From assembly GCF_000001735.4 (NCBI RefSeq), contig NC_003070.9:10472001-10536000 (forward strand): a DNA stretch of 64,000 nt, written 5' to 3'. A program made the translations under genes and the position numbers. Of this stretch, positions 22,813-35,665 are shown one piece after another. The DNA is from Arabidopsis thaliana. Lineage: Eukaryota > Streptophyta > Magnoliopsida > Brassicales > Brassicaceae. Every line of letters begins with the position of its first letter. The first letter of the stretch is position 1. The notes under the pieces were generated by a model, which had not been told where the DNA came from, did no database searches, and saw only the letters and a program-made list of their open reading frames with translations.

Positions 22813-23851
22813 ATGGCGACTCCGTCGTCGTCTTTCTGGAACACAGCTTCACGAGAAGCCATGAAAAGCGGCGTGTTACTCGCGAAACTCTACTGCTTTC
22901 TTCATGTAACAACAAACTATCTCGGATTCATGGCTTATGTGAGTCAATCGAAATCTCTCTTCTTTTTTGGTGTAAATCGAATTCGTTATTGAAAATTTAC
23001 CATAAAGATGTAGTCTTTTTGAGCAGGCTTATGGTCCGAGCATGACTCCGACGCTTCATCCTTCGGGAAATGTGTTATTAGCGGAGAGAATCTCGAAGCG
23101 GTATCAGAAACCGAGTCGTGGAGATATAGTTGTGATACGATCTCCAGAAAACCCTAATAAGACTCCAATTAAAAGAGTTATTGGTATTGAAGGTGATTGT
23201 ATAAGCTTTGTGATTGATTCAAGGAAGAGTGATGAATCTCAAACCATTGTGGTATGTTTTGTTACTTAACCTTCTTCCTTGTTGACTTCACTTCACTTTG
23301 GTTTTGCTTATGGATGAGATTTTTGAATGTTGTACTTAGAGAACTGAGTTTGAAGAAGGTAGATACATTGTTGAGAAATTGAGTGATCAGAGTTGAAACA
23401 AGTTGTTAATTAGTATTGAGCTCGATTTAGCTGATTGCAATTCATGGAAAATTTTGAATCTTTTAGCAACGTTAGTGTTATTGGTGTATATTACAATTTC
23501 CTTTGGATTGTTTAGTTTGTTGGATTAATGGCGAATTGATCTTTCGATGTTTTTTTGGTTTTAGGTTCCTAAAGGACATGTCTTTGTTCAAGGTGACTAT
23601 ACTCATAACTCACGAGACTCAAGAAACTTTGGTACTGTACCTTACGGTCTTATTCAAGGCAGAGTGCTTTGGAGGGTATAAACTTTTTGTCATTAACTTA
23701 CAAATATAGTTAGATTATCTGATTTCGGAACTTCAAATGTGTTATTTGCATTTGTTTTGGTAAATCTATTTGGCTAATCTTCGGTATGTATAATAATGTG
23801 TAGGTTTGGCCATTTCAAGATTTTGGACCGCTTGGACCAACCCCAACTTAG
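22813..23851 (+). CDS. S26 signal-peptidase-like protease (IMP1-like)
   Basis: Four exons (22813-22938, 23027-23251, 23565-23675, 23804-23851) join to 169 residues. This is a serine/lysine-dyad protease related to the mitochondrial inner-membrane peptidase Imp1, which removes bipartite presequences on the outer face of the inner membrane. S47 in GPSMTPTL is the expected nucleophile and K91 in PIKRVIGIEGD the general base. Downstream GDYTHNSRDSRNFG is the conserved box E. An N-terminal hydrophobic stretch (about 19-41) can anchor it. Length matches single-domain Imp1-type enzymes and not plastid signal peptidases. Several paralogues exist in Arabidopsis, so the exact substrate and location are inferred. 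Known as At1g29960. Confidence 0.9.
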
Positions 23852-24729
23852 CATACGAGTTAGCTTGGTCATTAGGCCAATGAGATGACCGAGGCAGATT
23901 GGTAGTATGGTTAATCGTTGTTGCCGAGTGAGTCTGGCTCATGACTGACTATGAGATGCAGGATCATCATACCATTCACGAAGATGGGAGAATCTAAACG
24001 CTCAGGAAAAGTGAGTATATGGTTTAGACTTGAGAGCACGTAACATTATGTATTTTTGGTCTGACGCTGTATGTGAGAGTCGCCTCTGTATCAAAAAGTT
24101 AAAACAAACATCGAATGTTTTGTGTGAAGCCAAGATTATTCATGGGAAAATCTTATAACCATTTAAAAATACTACTTGATCAATAGCATTTCCCCACATT
24201 TTAAAGATTGCTCTATTTTCACTTAAATCAATCATGGTGATACCAATTGGTGGTAACGTCAAGTTTGTCAAGCCAAACTGTAGGGATTTTCTTAATTGTG
24301 TGTCAAATAATTTTTAAAACAATCATTGTGATTTATTTTCTGTTTTCCCACATATTTGATAGTTATTTAAAATCGTAGTTTCGACTATCACAATTTTTAC
24401 CAATTGGTTATAAAAATTTATATAGTCAAAGTCCTTACAAAAAAAGTTTTTCCAGTCAAAGTCTCTACATCCAACATTAACAATTGTTATCAATCAACCA
24501 TAACTATGCGGATAATCAATATTACCAACCTTCCAAACATTAATCTAAGAATTGACTAACTTTTATGCAATTTAAATTACTACCATTTTTCCATCTATAT
24601 AAACCCTATCTTGCACCCACAAAAAAAACATATTCCTTGGCTAAAGCCAAAAACAGCAAACAAATACTTAGTTTAAATTTCTCTTATTTTTTTATAGCCA
24701 ATAAACTCATAATTTTGTTTTTCTCCAAA
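23852..24729. other. Spacer upstream of AGL64
   Basis: Protease-gene 3' UTR followed by AT-rich DNA. A CTATATAAA box at about 24,594-24,602 is a likely TATA box for AGL64. No repeat or other gene is recognised. Confidence 0.5.
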
Positions 24730-25287
24730 ATGAAACCCAAGAAAACCAAAGGAAAACAAAGGATTAACATCAAGAAAATTGAAAAAGACGAAGACAGATT
24801 GGTCACATTGTCTAAGCGTCGAAATGGTATCTACACTAAACTCAGTGAGCTTTCCATTCTCTGTGGTGCTGAAGTTGCGTTTCTCGGGTATTCTTGCTCT
24901 GGAAAACCATACACATTCGGCAGTCCGTCCTTCCAAGCCGTGGCAGAGCGGTTTCTCAACGGCGAGGCCTCGTCGTCTTCTTCATCATCGTTGCAACGAT
25001 CGGTCATGAATGCTCATCAGCAAGCGAAGATTCAAGAGCTTTGCAAAGTATACAATAGATTGGTGGAGGAGATAACGGTGGAAGAAGTCAAATTAAAGAA
25101 GACGGCTGCATTGGCGGAGATGATGCCCATGAATGAGGATGCGTGGTGGAAAGTGGATCCAAATGACGTGAAGGATCGCGAAGAGGTGAAGAAGATGATG
25201 GAGAAGCATCAAGAGCTCTATGAGAAACTGTGCGAGGAAGCTGCTTCAAGGATCAAGAGAGGACATGATGAGAATAATAACAAATGA
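24730..25287 (+). CDS. AGL64: Type I (M-alpha) MADS-box protein
   Basis: Intronless, 185 residues from the ATG at 24730, about 130 bases past a TATA box. Residues about 8-65 form a MADS DNA-binding/dimerisation domain (INIKKIEKDEDRLVTLSKRR, then an SELSILCGAEVAF core strand). It lacks the usual GR start, having KGKQR instead. The rest is helical and charged, with no K domain, as in type I MADS proteins. These act mainly in the female gametophyte and endosperm as heterodimers (family knowledge). The intronless form and divergent N-terminus fit the fast-evolving M-alpha clade. Assigned as AGL64 (At1g29962) from neighbourhood and length; the family call is firm, the symbol less so. Confidence 0.87.
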   Translation: MKPKKTKGKQRINIKKIEKDEDRLVTLSKRRNGIYTKLSELSILCGAEVAFLGYSCSGKPYTFGSPSFQAVAERFLNGEASSSSSSSLQRSVMNAHQQAKIQELCKVYNRLVEEITVEEVKLKKTAALAEMMPMNEDAWWKVDPNDVKDREEVKKMMEKHQELYEKLCEEAASRIKRGHDENNNK

Positions 25288-26457
25288 TCCATAATCAAGA
25301 TTTTAATTAGTAGATCATTTGTGATCATCACTAGTTAATTATGAGTCTTAAGAATTATGTTTTTTTTTTGTCTTTTGTTTTTTATACATTATGAATTGTT
25401 ATTATTTTCTACAACATCCAGTCATGGGTTAATGAAACCGAAATATTTTGTTTGAATAGATGTCATCTTTGAGTTTAACAAAATCTTATCAAAACAGAAA
25501 GAAAAAAGTATTATGTAGTACTATAATACTCTTCAATTTTTTATTTTTTTTTATCAGGTGAACGACCTGTGTCCCCATGAGAAGTTTCATATACGCTCAC
25601 AACTCCACAGAATTCGGACCTCGACTCCAATCTACACCAAATGAAAGTTCCAAACCTCAGTTCCCCTAAATCAAAAGTTCAAATCCTCGGTCCACAAAAT
25701 TTTGAATTTTGTGGTTTATCGTTGGTTTATTGTACCCGTGGAACTGAGGTTTGGAACTTTCATTTGGTGTGGACTAGAGTCGAAGTCTGGATTCTGTAGA
25801 ATTATGAGCGTATATGAAACTTTCTACGGGGACACAGGTCGTTCACCCTTTTTTATGAAAGATAAGTCATGAAAGATTTTGTAACATATTAAACTGTGTG
25901 AAAAATGCTGCTACAAGTATTAAATAAGCCCATATGCTTTTGGCCCATATAGGTTTAGTTGTTTTGTAATTTTTTAGCCTGTCTTCTGATTTTGTTTAGA
26001 AGAGGGATAAAGTCATCCAAAGATTGTTCACTCACTTTAGCCGATTAGATTGGTTCGTCCGGGTTTGGTCCTAATGAGCTAGTAGTCTCATATGAGTCGT
26101 CTAAACCAAAGCTCTAGTCTTCTTCACGTTGTTCGTTCATTTCATGGTAGATTCTAATTACATTCTTTTAAGAGGATATTAGTTTAAGCTCTAATCGTAC
26201 CGTATTCATGGATTAAGAAAACATCTACAATGTCCAACAAATTTTAGAACGGGGATCAACGCAGACAATTGGGAAACCTAACTAATAAAAATGAACAAGA
26301 AAAGCCAGAATCGAAACCAAGAGAATGAATCATAAAACTTCAAGATTCTACCCACAAAATTTTAAAAAGCCAAAACCAGCAACTTCGATCCCTCAACAAG
26401 TATGAAAAGTCAATTACCTTATGAATTTATGATAGAAAAATGAGAGAGCTTCTAGTT
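25288..26457. other. AGL64-RPL18a convergent spacer
   Basis: Contains the AGL64 3' UTR, the hairpin element at 25555-25848 and the RPL18a 3' UTR. A pair of GGCCCATAT-like motifs lies near 25,925-25,950. No other coding sequence is seen. Confidence 0.5.
25555..25848. mobile_element. Hairpin MITE, probably hAT-like
   Basis: 294 bases in which about 110 bases at the left pair with about 110 at the right (ends CAGGTGAAC and, inverted, GGGTGAAC). An inner palindrome lies around 25,695-25,720 (CCACAAAATT...AATTTTGTGG). Direct flanking copies of TTTTTTAT (25547-25554 and 25849-25856) would be an 8-bp target duplication, though the sequence is low in complexity. There is no open frame. Confidence 0.75.
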
Positions 26458-27373
<916 letters not shown>

Positions 27374-27471
27374 TTTCGTCCTCCGCCGATGATTGAATCC
27401 TCCGATAATCGCAAGCTCTATTCTTGCGGCTTTTTTTTATATATGACCTAGCTAAAAAGAATGAAAATTTT

Positions 27472-27527
27472 AAACCCTAATCTCAAAAATTTAATACTAG
27501 ATCCTACAGGCTAAAGCCCATTGGGCC
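27472..27527 (-). promoter_or_regulatory. Telo-box and site II element of RPL18a
   Basis: AAACCCTAA (telo-box) at 27472-27480 and the palindromic site II motif AGCCCATTGGGCC at about 27515-27527 lie 100-155 bases upstream of the RPL18a start. The pair is typical of plant ribosomal protein promoters bound by TCP and telo-box factors (family knowledge). Confidence 0.75.
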
Positions 27528-27951
27528 TTTTAAATTTACAACCCACTGCCTATAATTCTCTACAGATTTTTATCAACCATCAATTTTACTGAATTCGGAT
27601 TTTTTTTCGCTATGATCTATAAATAATAAAGTGTGTTGAGTAGAAGAAGAAAAGCACAAAGAAAGACATGAAAACGTATTTAGCTTTTGGGGAACTTTTT
27701 GTGTAGCAATGGTCAAAACAAATCACAAAATATTTTACATATAGATAGATATGCCACCAAGGGAATCAACCACATATATACAATATTTAGTTATGATATA
27801 AAATTCAACACAAAGTTACAAATATTTCCCTTCTGTAACTCACTAAAATCAGCAATAACTGGTGTAAATGATATTGATATATATCTACGTTTTCGAGTAT
27901 ATATGTAGATATATATACAAGATTGAGTTTGGTTTTGGCTGGGGAGTAGTT
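27528..27951. other. Spacer between RPL18a and the L18ae-family gene
   Basis: AT-rich. Contains the far RPL18a promoter and the 3' UTR of the next gene. The open frame at 27,687-27,908 has no domain and is not supported. Confidence 0.45.
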
Positions 27952-29311
27952 TCACCAGATGTTAATATCCCCAGTCATCCCGAGCATGACGGCAATCAAA
28001 TAGACAACGGACTGGAAGAATTCATAAAAAGAAAAAGAAATTATGAGAGACAATGATGAATATAGATGAGTGACCAATGCCGTTGTTCTACGACAATGTA
28101 ATGAGAGAGAGGAACTCACTGCGATTGAACAGGCAACGTAACCAGCTTTCTCGCGGTGATCAACAGATGTGACTAGAACAATAAAAGCACCGAGGTACCA
28201 AGGGATCCCACCGAACAAGAAGCCCATGATAAACCTGGGACCATAGACAACAAAAACTTTAATTAGCAACTGGAACGAGTTTCAAGTCACAAGATGTATG
28301 CTTTCAGCTTTCTCTCGTTAAACGACAGAATCATATAAGGCGGATTGCACTTGTATCTCCGTGTCAGGGAGTTCATCAAAGTATATCCAGATTGAATGAC
28401 CAACAAATCCATTTATCGAATATTAGCTAATCTTGATGCTCTTGTAAATCTAAACATTAGTGGATAGAGACAAGCCTCAAGAAGGTTTTACACAGACTTT
28501 TTATATTGATTCCAAGAGGCAATCAGTTCATCTAGAATCTCACTCGAAACAAAGAGATTCCAGGAAAGAAGACTCTGTTACAGAATCTAGAGCTAGTTCC
28601 ACAACGAACTGTCACTTAATACTATCAAAGAAATTGGTTATGATAGCATTCTAAAACCTAAAGATCATAAACCGAGTTTCCAACTACCATAAACCTAAGC
28701 TTCTGTAATTTTGATCTTATACATGGAATAAAACAACCAGAAATCAATTGCATTTGGCAATTCAAAACACAGAGAATGGGAATTCGTATTGCGAGACAAT
28801 GTATAACAAGGAACTTACAGAAACCAGCCCATGCCCAAGCCACAACAAGGAAGTTCATGCTCTATCATTGGTCTCACCTCAACCACTGTATAATCTAAAA
28901 CAACAATAACCAGAATCATTACTCTCACATCAACAAAAATCTACCCTCAGTATCTGATCAAATTGATATAGAAAAGAAAGAAGATTTTTCCAGAAATGAT
29001 TACCAGGAACAACAACTGGGAATCCTTGAGCATAATTCACACCACCACCATGACCTAACAATTCCAATCACCAAATAATCACAAATCACAAAGTAATTAT
29101 CCAAAATTAACAAGAGGGATAGAGAGATTTTAAAACCTTGGAGATTTTGGTAAGCATGTCCAGGAAACGTAGTAATCGGATGCTGTGGTTGCATAAATTG
29201 CGGTGGTGGAGTAGGAGTAGGAAAATTCGCAACGCCTTGAAACGTTCCGTAATAGTATTGATGTTGCTGATTCACGGTGGAGTCTCTAGGTTTTGCTGCC
29301 TCTTCGTCCAT
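27952..29311 (-). CDS. L18ae-family small membrane protein
   Basis: Five exons (29311-29137, 29054-29004, 28894-28819, 28234-28120, 28011-27952) join to 158 residues. Despite the 'ribosomal L18ae' family label, it is not a ribosomal protein. It has an N-terminal Pro/Gln/Tyr-rich tail (YYYGTFQGV), a GFPVVVP segment, then ELPCCGLGMGWFLF. Two hydrophobic helices follow (about residues 100-124 and 137-155) with a short DHREK loop. The layout suggests a two-pass membrane protein with a cytosolic tail; function is unknown to me. It lies tandem with RPL18a on the same strand, and the shared name probably confused older annotation. Probably At1g29970. Confidence 0.88.
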
Positions 29312-30650
29312 AATTGAGATCCGATTAACCTAAATTTTGCTTCCACACCGGCGTAACGCAGATATCAGAGAATTATCTAGCTCCTCAGCTGCGTTTACCG
29401 ATGGAGAACGGCGAATTTATCGGCTAGGCAGAGACGAGGAGAAAAGAGACTTGGCGAAGAAAGAGACGACGATGAGGGAAGGAGTCAAAAGACACGGGAT
29501 AGCTGACCCGGATACTATCCAATTTAAATTCCGGGTCGCCCCAATTTCCATATTTTTATCAAAATGGGCTTGATGATACTTTAATATGACCGTAGCAAAA
29601 GCCTGTTAACACTTCAATGAATATGATTATGGTCAATGTTTTGCTTCCTCCATCAACTGTTTATTTGTCCAAGTTTGCAACTCTTTATGGTTATTGTGTT
29701 TTTTTTTTTTGTTTTTTTTGTAGCTAATCCTTTGTTAGATGATTGGGGGGTGAATGGATCATACAAAACATGAAGCTATCCTAGGTCATTCTTTTGCAGG
29801 CATTGTGATGAAATATTCTTTAGCTATTTAGTGTAATATAATGGTTTTTTTCTCAGTCTCATATCTCTCGTCCTCATAAATTGCTATTCCACGTCCTTTG
29901 ATACAGATATAAAAAATGTGTACAATGTAGACCCTGCAAGCTCTGTTTCTCCGTCGATAGTGTGATGACAACAACAGAACAATGCTATTCCAAGTAGAGC
30001 AGACGATGACTTGGAGAAGCAGTCCTCCAAATTGATGAGTCCACACATCTTTGGCCTCTGCAAGCTCTGTTTCTCCTTCAATGACAACACAGTAGGATTC
30101 TAGCACGATGGTAATCTATATTAATTATACACTCAAAAAACAAATTCGAATGCAATTTGGTTTAAACTGATAGGACGACAGTTTCTCTTTAACCAATGTG
30201 GCATTAGGCTTTCAACTTTTGCTGTAAAGAGTGTAAATGGAATACCTATCTAACTATATAAAGTTATTTACGTATACTCATCTTCCTTTACAATATACCT
30301 TAAATAACATCAAGGTTAAAGAAGAAGAAAACACCATTAACATGAGGATGCAACCAACTTCTGTTTTTTTTTCCTCTATAGTTCATAACACATAAAGAAC
30401 AAGCATTATAGCTGAATCTAATCAATCACACAACCAACAAACATTGGCTGCTCTATAAAGTTGCAGTAAGAAAACATTCATATATATTAACACTAAAAAA
30501 ACAAACCTAAACTGGATGTTACATCCTCACGAAGAAGAAAACTTTTTCATTTTTGGAGTGAAAACTATCCGAGAAACAAACATTGAGATTGTTAAATCAA
30601 GAAGAACTAGTAGATGAGTGAATCAGAAAGAAGCTGATTTGAAAAGTCAT
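29312..30650. other. Intergenic region
   Basis: L18ae-gene promoter at the left (an ATGGGCTT motif near 29,565), then AT-rich DNA. A roughly 20-base text about 'GCAAGCTCTGTTTCTCC' occurs twice, near 29,935 and 30,058, suggesting a partial local duplication. No gene is supported. Confidence 0.45.
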
Positions 30651-30767
30651 TCAGACTGAGTATCCGGAAGATTCTGGCATAGCAAAAGATAAAGCTGCAC
30701 CAAGAAACATTCCAAGGATAATACAGACTGCTCTTAAGTACCTGCTATATGTCATCATCTTCATCAT
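30651..30767 (-). CDS. Possible 38-residue hydrophobic micropeptide
   Basis: An ORF of 38 codons starts MMKMMTYSRY, continues with the hydrophobic run AVCIILGMFLGAALSFA and ends in MPESSGYSV. It could be a signal-anchored or secreted micropeptide. Transcript support from sequence is modest. A TTTATAAAAAGG box and a CT-rich leader lie about 250-300 bases upstream on the same strand (about 30,960-31,065). An acceptor-like GGGAATAG sits immediately before the ATG region, so a leader intron is possible. I do not recognise a family. Confidence 0.4.
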   Translation of the reverse strand: MMKMMTYSRYLRAVCIILGMFLGAALSFAMPESSGYSV

Positions 30768-31410
30768 CTACTATTCCCAGAATCAAAACAAACATATGAT
30801 TAACTCTTATCCTATTACTCTAAATCATAGATCCAAAATATGAAATGTTCATGGAAGCGAATAAGGGACCAAAAAAAAAAGAGATTCTATAAGCTTCAAC
30901 ATCTATCTACTCATGATACTTCCGGAGATAATTCCGGATTAAAAAATTAAGAAGTTCATTATGGAAATCGGAGACGACGACGACGGCGGTGGAGAGAGAA
31001 GAAGCAAAGAGAAGAAATTTAAGAATTCTGAATGCGACGACACCTTTTTATAAACAGTGGAGCAAAATTATAAAAACCTACTTATTCTTTACCAAACTAA
31101 ACCGAAACATTTTTTATCTCCGGTACGTGTGTATTCGAATTGACGTTGATTTACCCAAAATTATCTGTATACATACATTTTCTAAGATGTTATGTTTGTG
31201 GTAGATTTATCCAAATATATTCGAACAAAATAATAAAACTATAGAAAAAAACTCTCGATTTTCGTTGGGACAAGCTTTTGCATAACGATAAACACCTTCG
31301 AATTTGCTTTAACCCGATGGATAAATAAACCATACAGAATTCTTCTTGGTTTGCAACAACATTTTACTGGTACACTAGAATAAAACCGGAACATCTAAAT
31401 TTTGAGTTAC

Positions 31411-33994
31411 TTAAACCAAACCGACAACGAGAAGAACAAAAACCCAAAACCCAAACCCAGCTCCGATTCTCTTCGACCCGGAGAACCACACTCTAACGTC
31501 ATCGATCACAGGTCCACACAAGGAGCTCATATCATCAGTCCTCGTATTGTAATAAACACTGTAGAACGCAACTCTGGTTCGATCAGCCTTAGCCGTGAAA
31601 TTCAAACCGGCCTTTTCGAAACTGGAGTTCGCTTGCGCCATGTAATGAAAGTTCTGCGCCTGATCACCTGCGAATGCCATAATAGCCAATGGTTCCTTGC
31701 ATTTATCACCTGCGTGGCCTAGTGAGAAAGACAATATGTACGGCTTATCTGCTTTGGTCTCAACCATTTGTGAAATAATTCCTTCTTTGCCTGAGAGTAG
31801 CTCGACGGCTCGTTTGCCCTTTGGAACAGAGAAGTGATCCGAGTCAACAAACCGAACCGCTCTGTTCGATTCAACAGTCCAACCAGGAAGAGACGAGATT
31901 TCTTCGTCGAGGTTTGTCGGAAGTAAAACACCAAGAGACGTGTTCCTAAACATCCATGGACCATCTTCGAAATCTCCATTAATCACCGCATTATCTACAA
32001 AATGTAACCAAAAAAATCAGGGTGAAATAGGCACATTTTAGAACTTTGGAGTCGAAAATAGAAATATAGAGAAATTTATGGTTACCTTTGGGTTTATCAG
32101 GAGTAAAGAGCTTCTTAATAGCAATGTCATCGATGATTGGTCCACAAGTCGGATCATCTTCCATACCCGGATTCTTAAAAACCAACCGTACATGATCATC
32201 TTCCGCTTCAAACGCCCACGCATAAGGGTCCCACCCTTGAACGCTATAAAGCGTTTGCAAATCAACGTTCCGCGACGCCAGCATATCGTCCGCGTCTGCG
32301 TTCACAGACGCTACCGACACGTTTATCGATTCGAGTTGAGCGCACGTGCGAGCAGCGCTGAACGTGACTGAATAGACAAAACCTTTCTCAACCGTTAGAT
32401 CTTGGCTGATCTCTGCGTCGTTCCCTAATCGGACGGCGTGACGGCCTTGTGGGACAATGAGGATCATTCCGCCTTGTTTTTGACCGGAATTTATTAGCTC
32501 CACCGTACCGTTGGATTTCCAGCTTGGGATATCGGATGGTCCGTCAGTTACTCCGTCGTCAGGAAAGCCACTTGACGGTGATGTTTCGAAGTCGCCGTTG
32601 ATCACTAAACCTGTCATAACAAAAAATAAAGGTTACAGACAATTTTAAAATAATAATGTACATTGGATTATTTGGTTAGACAAAATCATTGGAAACGCCA
32701 AATGATCACGTTTCAAGATTGTTTTGAAACTAGCTAGCGGTGTGAAAAGAGATTGTTTTTGTCTTTCTCAAATAAATAGTTTGATTCGACATAACACTTT
32801 AATTTACTAGATTGTAAAAACGTGAACGAAAAAAAATAATAAGGAGACACGAGGCTTGAAACGTCTAATATGGGGCCAGACATACGGCCCATACCTTCTA
32901 GCTATGACTTAGTAGGACCACAATTGTGAAGACTCGTTTTGACTATTTACTAATTTTTATGTTTACACTCTACAGTTCCCAATTTACAAGTTAAAAATGC
33001 CCCTTCTAATAGGGGAAAGCAAGAGACAATTGTTGTGTTTTCGGTGGAAAAACAAAAGAAAGCGTGTTGAAAAACTAGAGAAGTATTCAGACACTTGGAT
33101 GTCGTTTTATCAAGTATTCTTTGTCGTTTTGTAATACTACGACCAAAAGACCACCTACTATTTGGCGCGAATCCTACTCAAGTGGTTTTTTTTTTTGGTA
33201 AATTTTTTAATCAAATAATTTCTTAGAAAGTAAAGTACCTAAACAACTTTCTTTATGAAATCAGATCTTTAAATTAATATCCACATAAAAAAAAAAAAAA
33301 AGAGTTCTCAGGGTTTTGTTGGTGTGTGTTTGTTATTTGTTAATTGAAGCTAAGGAAGATTTAAGAAGGGCTTCCTTTTTAATTTTGCCGCCGCTGAAAG
33401 CACGAATAAGATACTTTATACTTAATTGACAAATAGACCCATACAACTTTCATTTTCTTTTCTATTGTGACGGATTAAATTCAGTTGACAGTTTTTCCCC
33501 TGACTATGAGATAACCTTAACTAGATTAGCATTACTGGTTCGATTAACACTGTTTACTTACTTAAACTAGACATTAACATAACAGATTTCTAATCTTTAG
33601 TAAAGAAGAAAACTCAACTTAAAAATCTTAGCAACAGTGAAGTGAAATTGAGGAAAACCCCCAAAAATCTAAACACTCAAAATCCAGATAAAAACTAAAT
33701 CAATCATCTGAAACTAAATTATTTTGGTCCTCTGTTCTTGAAACAGAGATGGGTTGGATTCAAGAAACCAAATCTTGATAACACAAGATTCTTATTTAAA
33801 TGGCATTTTTGAGAAAAACCAATCACGCAGAGACCAGAAAAGAACAAAGAAATTTGATGAAGGTAAGTGAAAAGCGTACCATCCTCAACCGCCGGAGACT
33901 TGTCGTCAGCGACGGCGACTAAGACGGCAACGGAGACACTGAGCAGAAACAAGAAAATGGAACTCCATTTGCATCTATTGTTGCTCGGAACCAT
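31411..33994 (-). CDS. DUF642 cell-wall protein
   Basis: Three exons (33994-33880, 32610-32086, 31994-31411) join to 407 residues. Residues 1-29 form a signal peptide. Two repeated galactose-binding-like DUF642 halves follow, each opening with VINGDFE (about 41 and 217) and containing CGPIIDD / CGPVIDDV signatures. The C-terminus ends in a hydrophobic tail (FGFWVFVLLVVGLV), which suggests GPI anchoring. DUF642 proteins sit in the cell wall, bind polysaccharides and can interact with pectin methylesterase (family knowledge). The first intron is long (1269 bases) and AT-rich, with no gene in it. Known as At1g29980. Confidence 0.92.
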
Positions 33995-34513
33995 ATCTCT
34001 CCTCTACTTCTTCTTCGTCTTCCTCAAGATATCTAAATGCTCTCTTTATCTCTCTTCTCTCTCTCTGTAAGTGTGAAATGTGAAAGTGTCTTTCTGTATG
34101 TTCTTTTCGGGCAGCGAGCAAAGACAGGGAAGGTTAGTGTCCTTTTATCCAAGATTCCTCACTCCTTGTCTTTTTTTTTCTTCTTTTTTTTTAACTCTCA
34201 ACATTTAATTTCCACTATATTTAAAGCTCTTTACAGACAAAACTCCATGCACGCATAACAAAAAAAAAGTAAAAGAAATGTTTCTACTGTAACATAGTAT
34301 TTAATTGTTCTAATTAGTAGAGCCACGATGGAATAAGTTTTAGTATTGACCTAGGTTCTCTCTTTTTTTTTCCCTCTCATTGGATCTGTGCTAGATGCGA
34401 GACTAAAGTGGCAACTTTACTTTTGATCCAACTCTATTTCTTTTAGGCTGTGGAGTGAATTATTAGTTTGACAACAACAAAAATGTCTTTGTAAAATCTT
34501 CGGCTTTTCACTA
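33995..34513. other. DUF642 gene 5' region
   Basis: CT-rich leader (about 34,000-34,080) and promoter of the leftward DUF642 gene. No other feature is seen. Confidence 0.45.
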
Positions 34514-34522
34514 TTATAGATT

Positions 34523-35349
34523 TGAAAAAATGTTGTTTAATACGTGAACTTTCAAAATTGGCCATTTAATACGTGAACTTTATATATGGCAAATTAATAC
34601 ATACAAAAATCGTTGACTGACAATTTTACATAAACTTAATCGTTGATCAAGCCAAAATCTACACGACGTTATCTGACATTAACAGACCGATAACAGTCGT
34701 TAACTAATCTTCGTTAGTTTCTAATACGACGTTGTTTCGAGTATCGCGAAAACGGAAAATGCCATTTAATACTCCAATTTTCAAATTGTGGTCATTTTAT
34801 ATATCAACTTCACATGTGGCCATTTTATATATGAACTAAACGTTGACCAATAGTTTAAAATATGAGAATGCGTTGATTAGACCAAAAAGACATACCGCTA
34901 TCTAGACCTAGATATTCAGATTTTTGTTTGGATTCGGTTTGGATTTATTCAAATACCTAGGCCTAGATAGCGGTATGTCTCTTTGGCCTGGTTAACACAT
35001 TCTCATTTTTTAAACTGTTGGTCAACGTTTAGTTCATGTATAAAATGGCCATATGTGAAGTTGATGTATAAAATGACCATAATTTGAAAGTTGGAGTATT
35101 AAATGGCATTTTTCCCGTTTTTGCGATAATCGAAATGACGTCGTATTGGAAACTAACAGAGATTAGTTAACGGCTGTTATCGGTCTGTTAATGTCAGATA
35201 ACGTCGTGTAGATTTTGGCCTGATCAACGATTAAGTTTGTGTAAAATGGCCAGTCAACGATTTTTGTATGTATTAATTTACCATATATAAAGTTCACGTA
35301 TTAAATGACCATTTTTTTAAAGTTCACGTATTAAACGACATTTTTCCCG
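34523..35349. mobile_element. Long foldback MULE-type element
   Basis: An 827-base element made of two inverted arms of about 390-400 bases around a short unpaired centre (about 34,917-34,950). It is flanked by the 9-bp direct repeat TTATAGATT at 34514-34522 and 35350-35358, the duplication size of Mutator-like elements. Each arm starts with two copies of TAATACGTGAACTTT. There is no open frame, so it is non-autonomous. It lies about 310 bases upstream of the prefoldin 6 start. Confidence 0.85.
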
Positions 35350-35517
35350 TTATAGATTGAGGTATAAAGGGACGAAAAGTAAAAATTTGTGTTTATGAGA
35401 GTTATGTTCAGTGTTGATATGATCAGTGAACTAGAAGATATTACGTCACCAAGTGATAAATAGTGTTTTTCTTTTGTATGTAACTAAAACTAGGCTTGAT
35501 AATAGAAGAAAAGCATA

Positions 35518-35557
35518 TTGGGCCGTTAAAAAGTCCAAGTTAATACGGTTTTGGGCC
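35518..35557 (+). promoter_or_regulatory. Twin TTGGGCC site II motifs of prefoldin 6
   Basis: TTGGGCC at 35518-35524 and 35551-35557, about 110-150 bases before the prefoldin 6 ATG. Paired site II motifs are common in promoters of growth-related plant genes. Confidence 0.55.
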
Positions 35558-35665
35558 TTACTAAAACACGGGGGCTTTAACGGAGTTTTGTTACTGCTCC
35601 TTGGTGGATCTGCGAGTTTTCAATAAACCACCGGAGTGAGGAAGAAGCAGACGACGACGACGAAG

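Noticed and set aside
24565..24729. 55-codon extension of AGL64 upstream
   Set aside because: It covers the TATA box and leader; the MADS protein starts with the ATG at 24730.
32078..32371. 97-codon plus-strand ORF inside the DUF642 gene
   Set aside because: Antisense shadow of exon 2 of the DUF642 gene.
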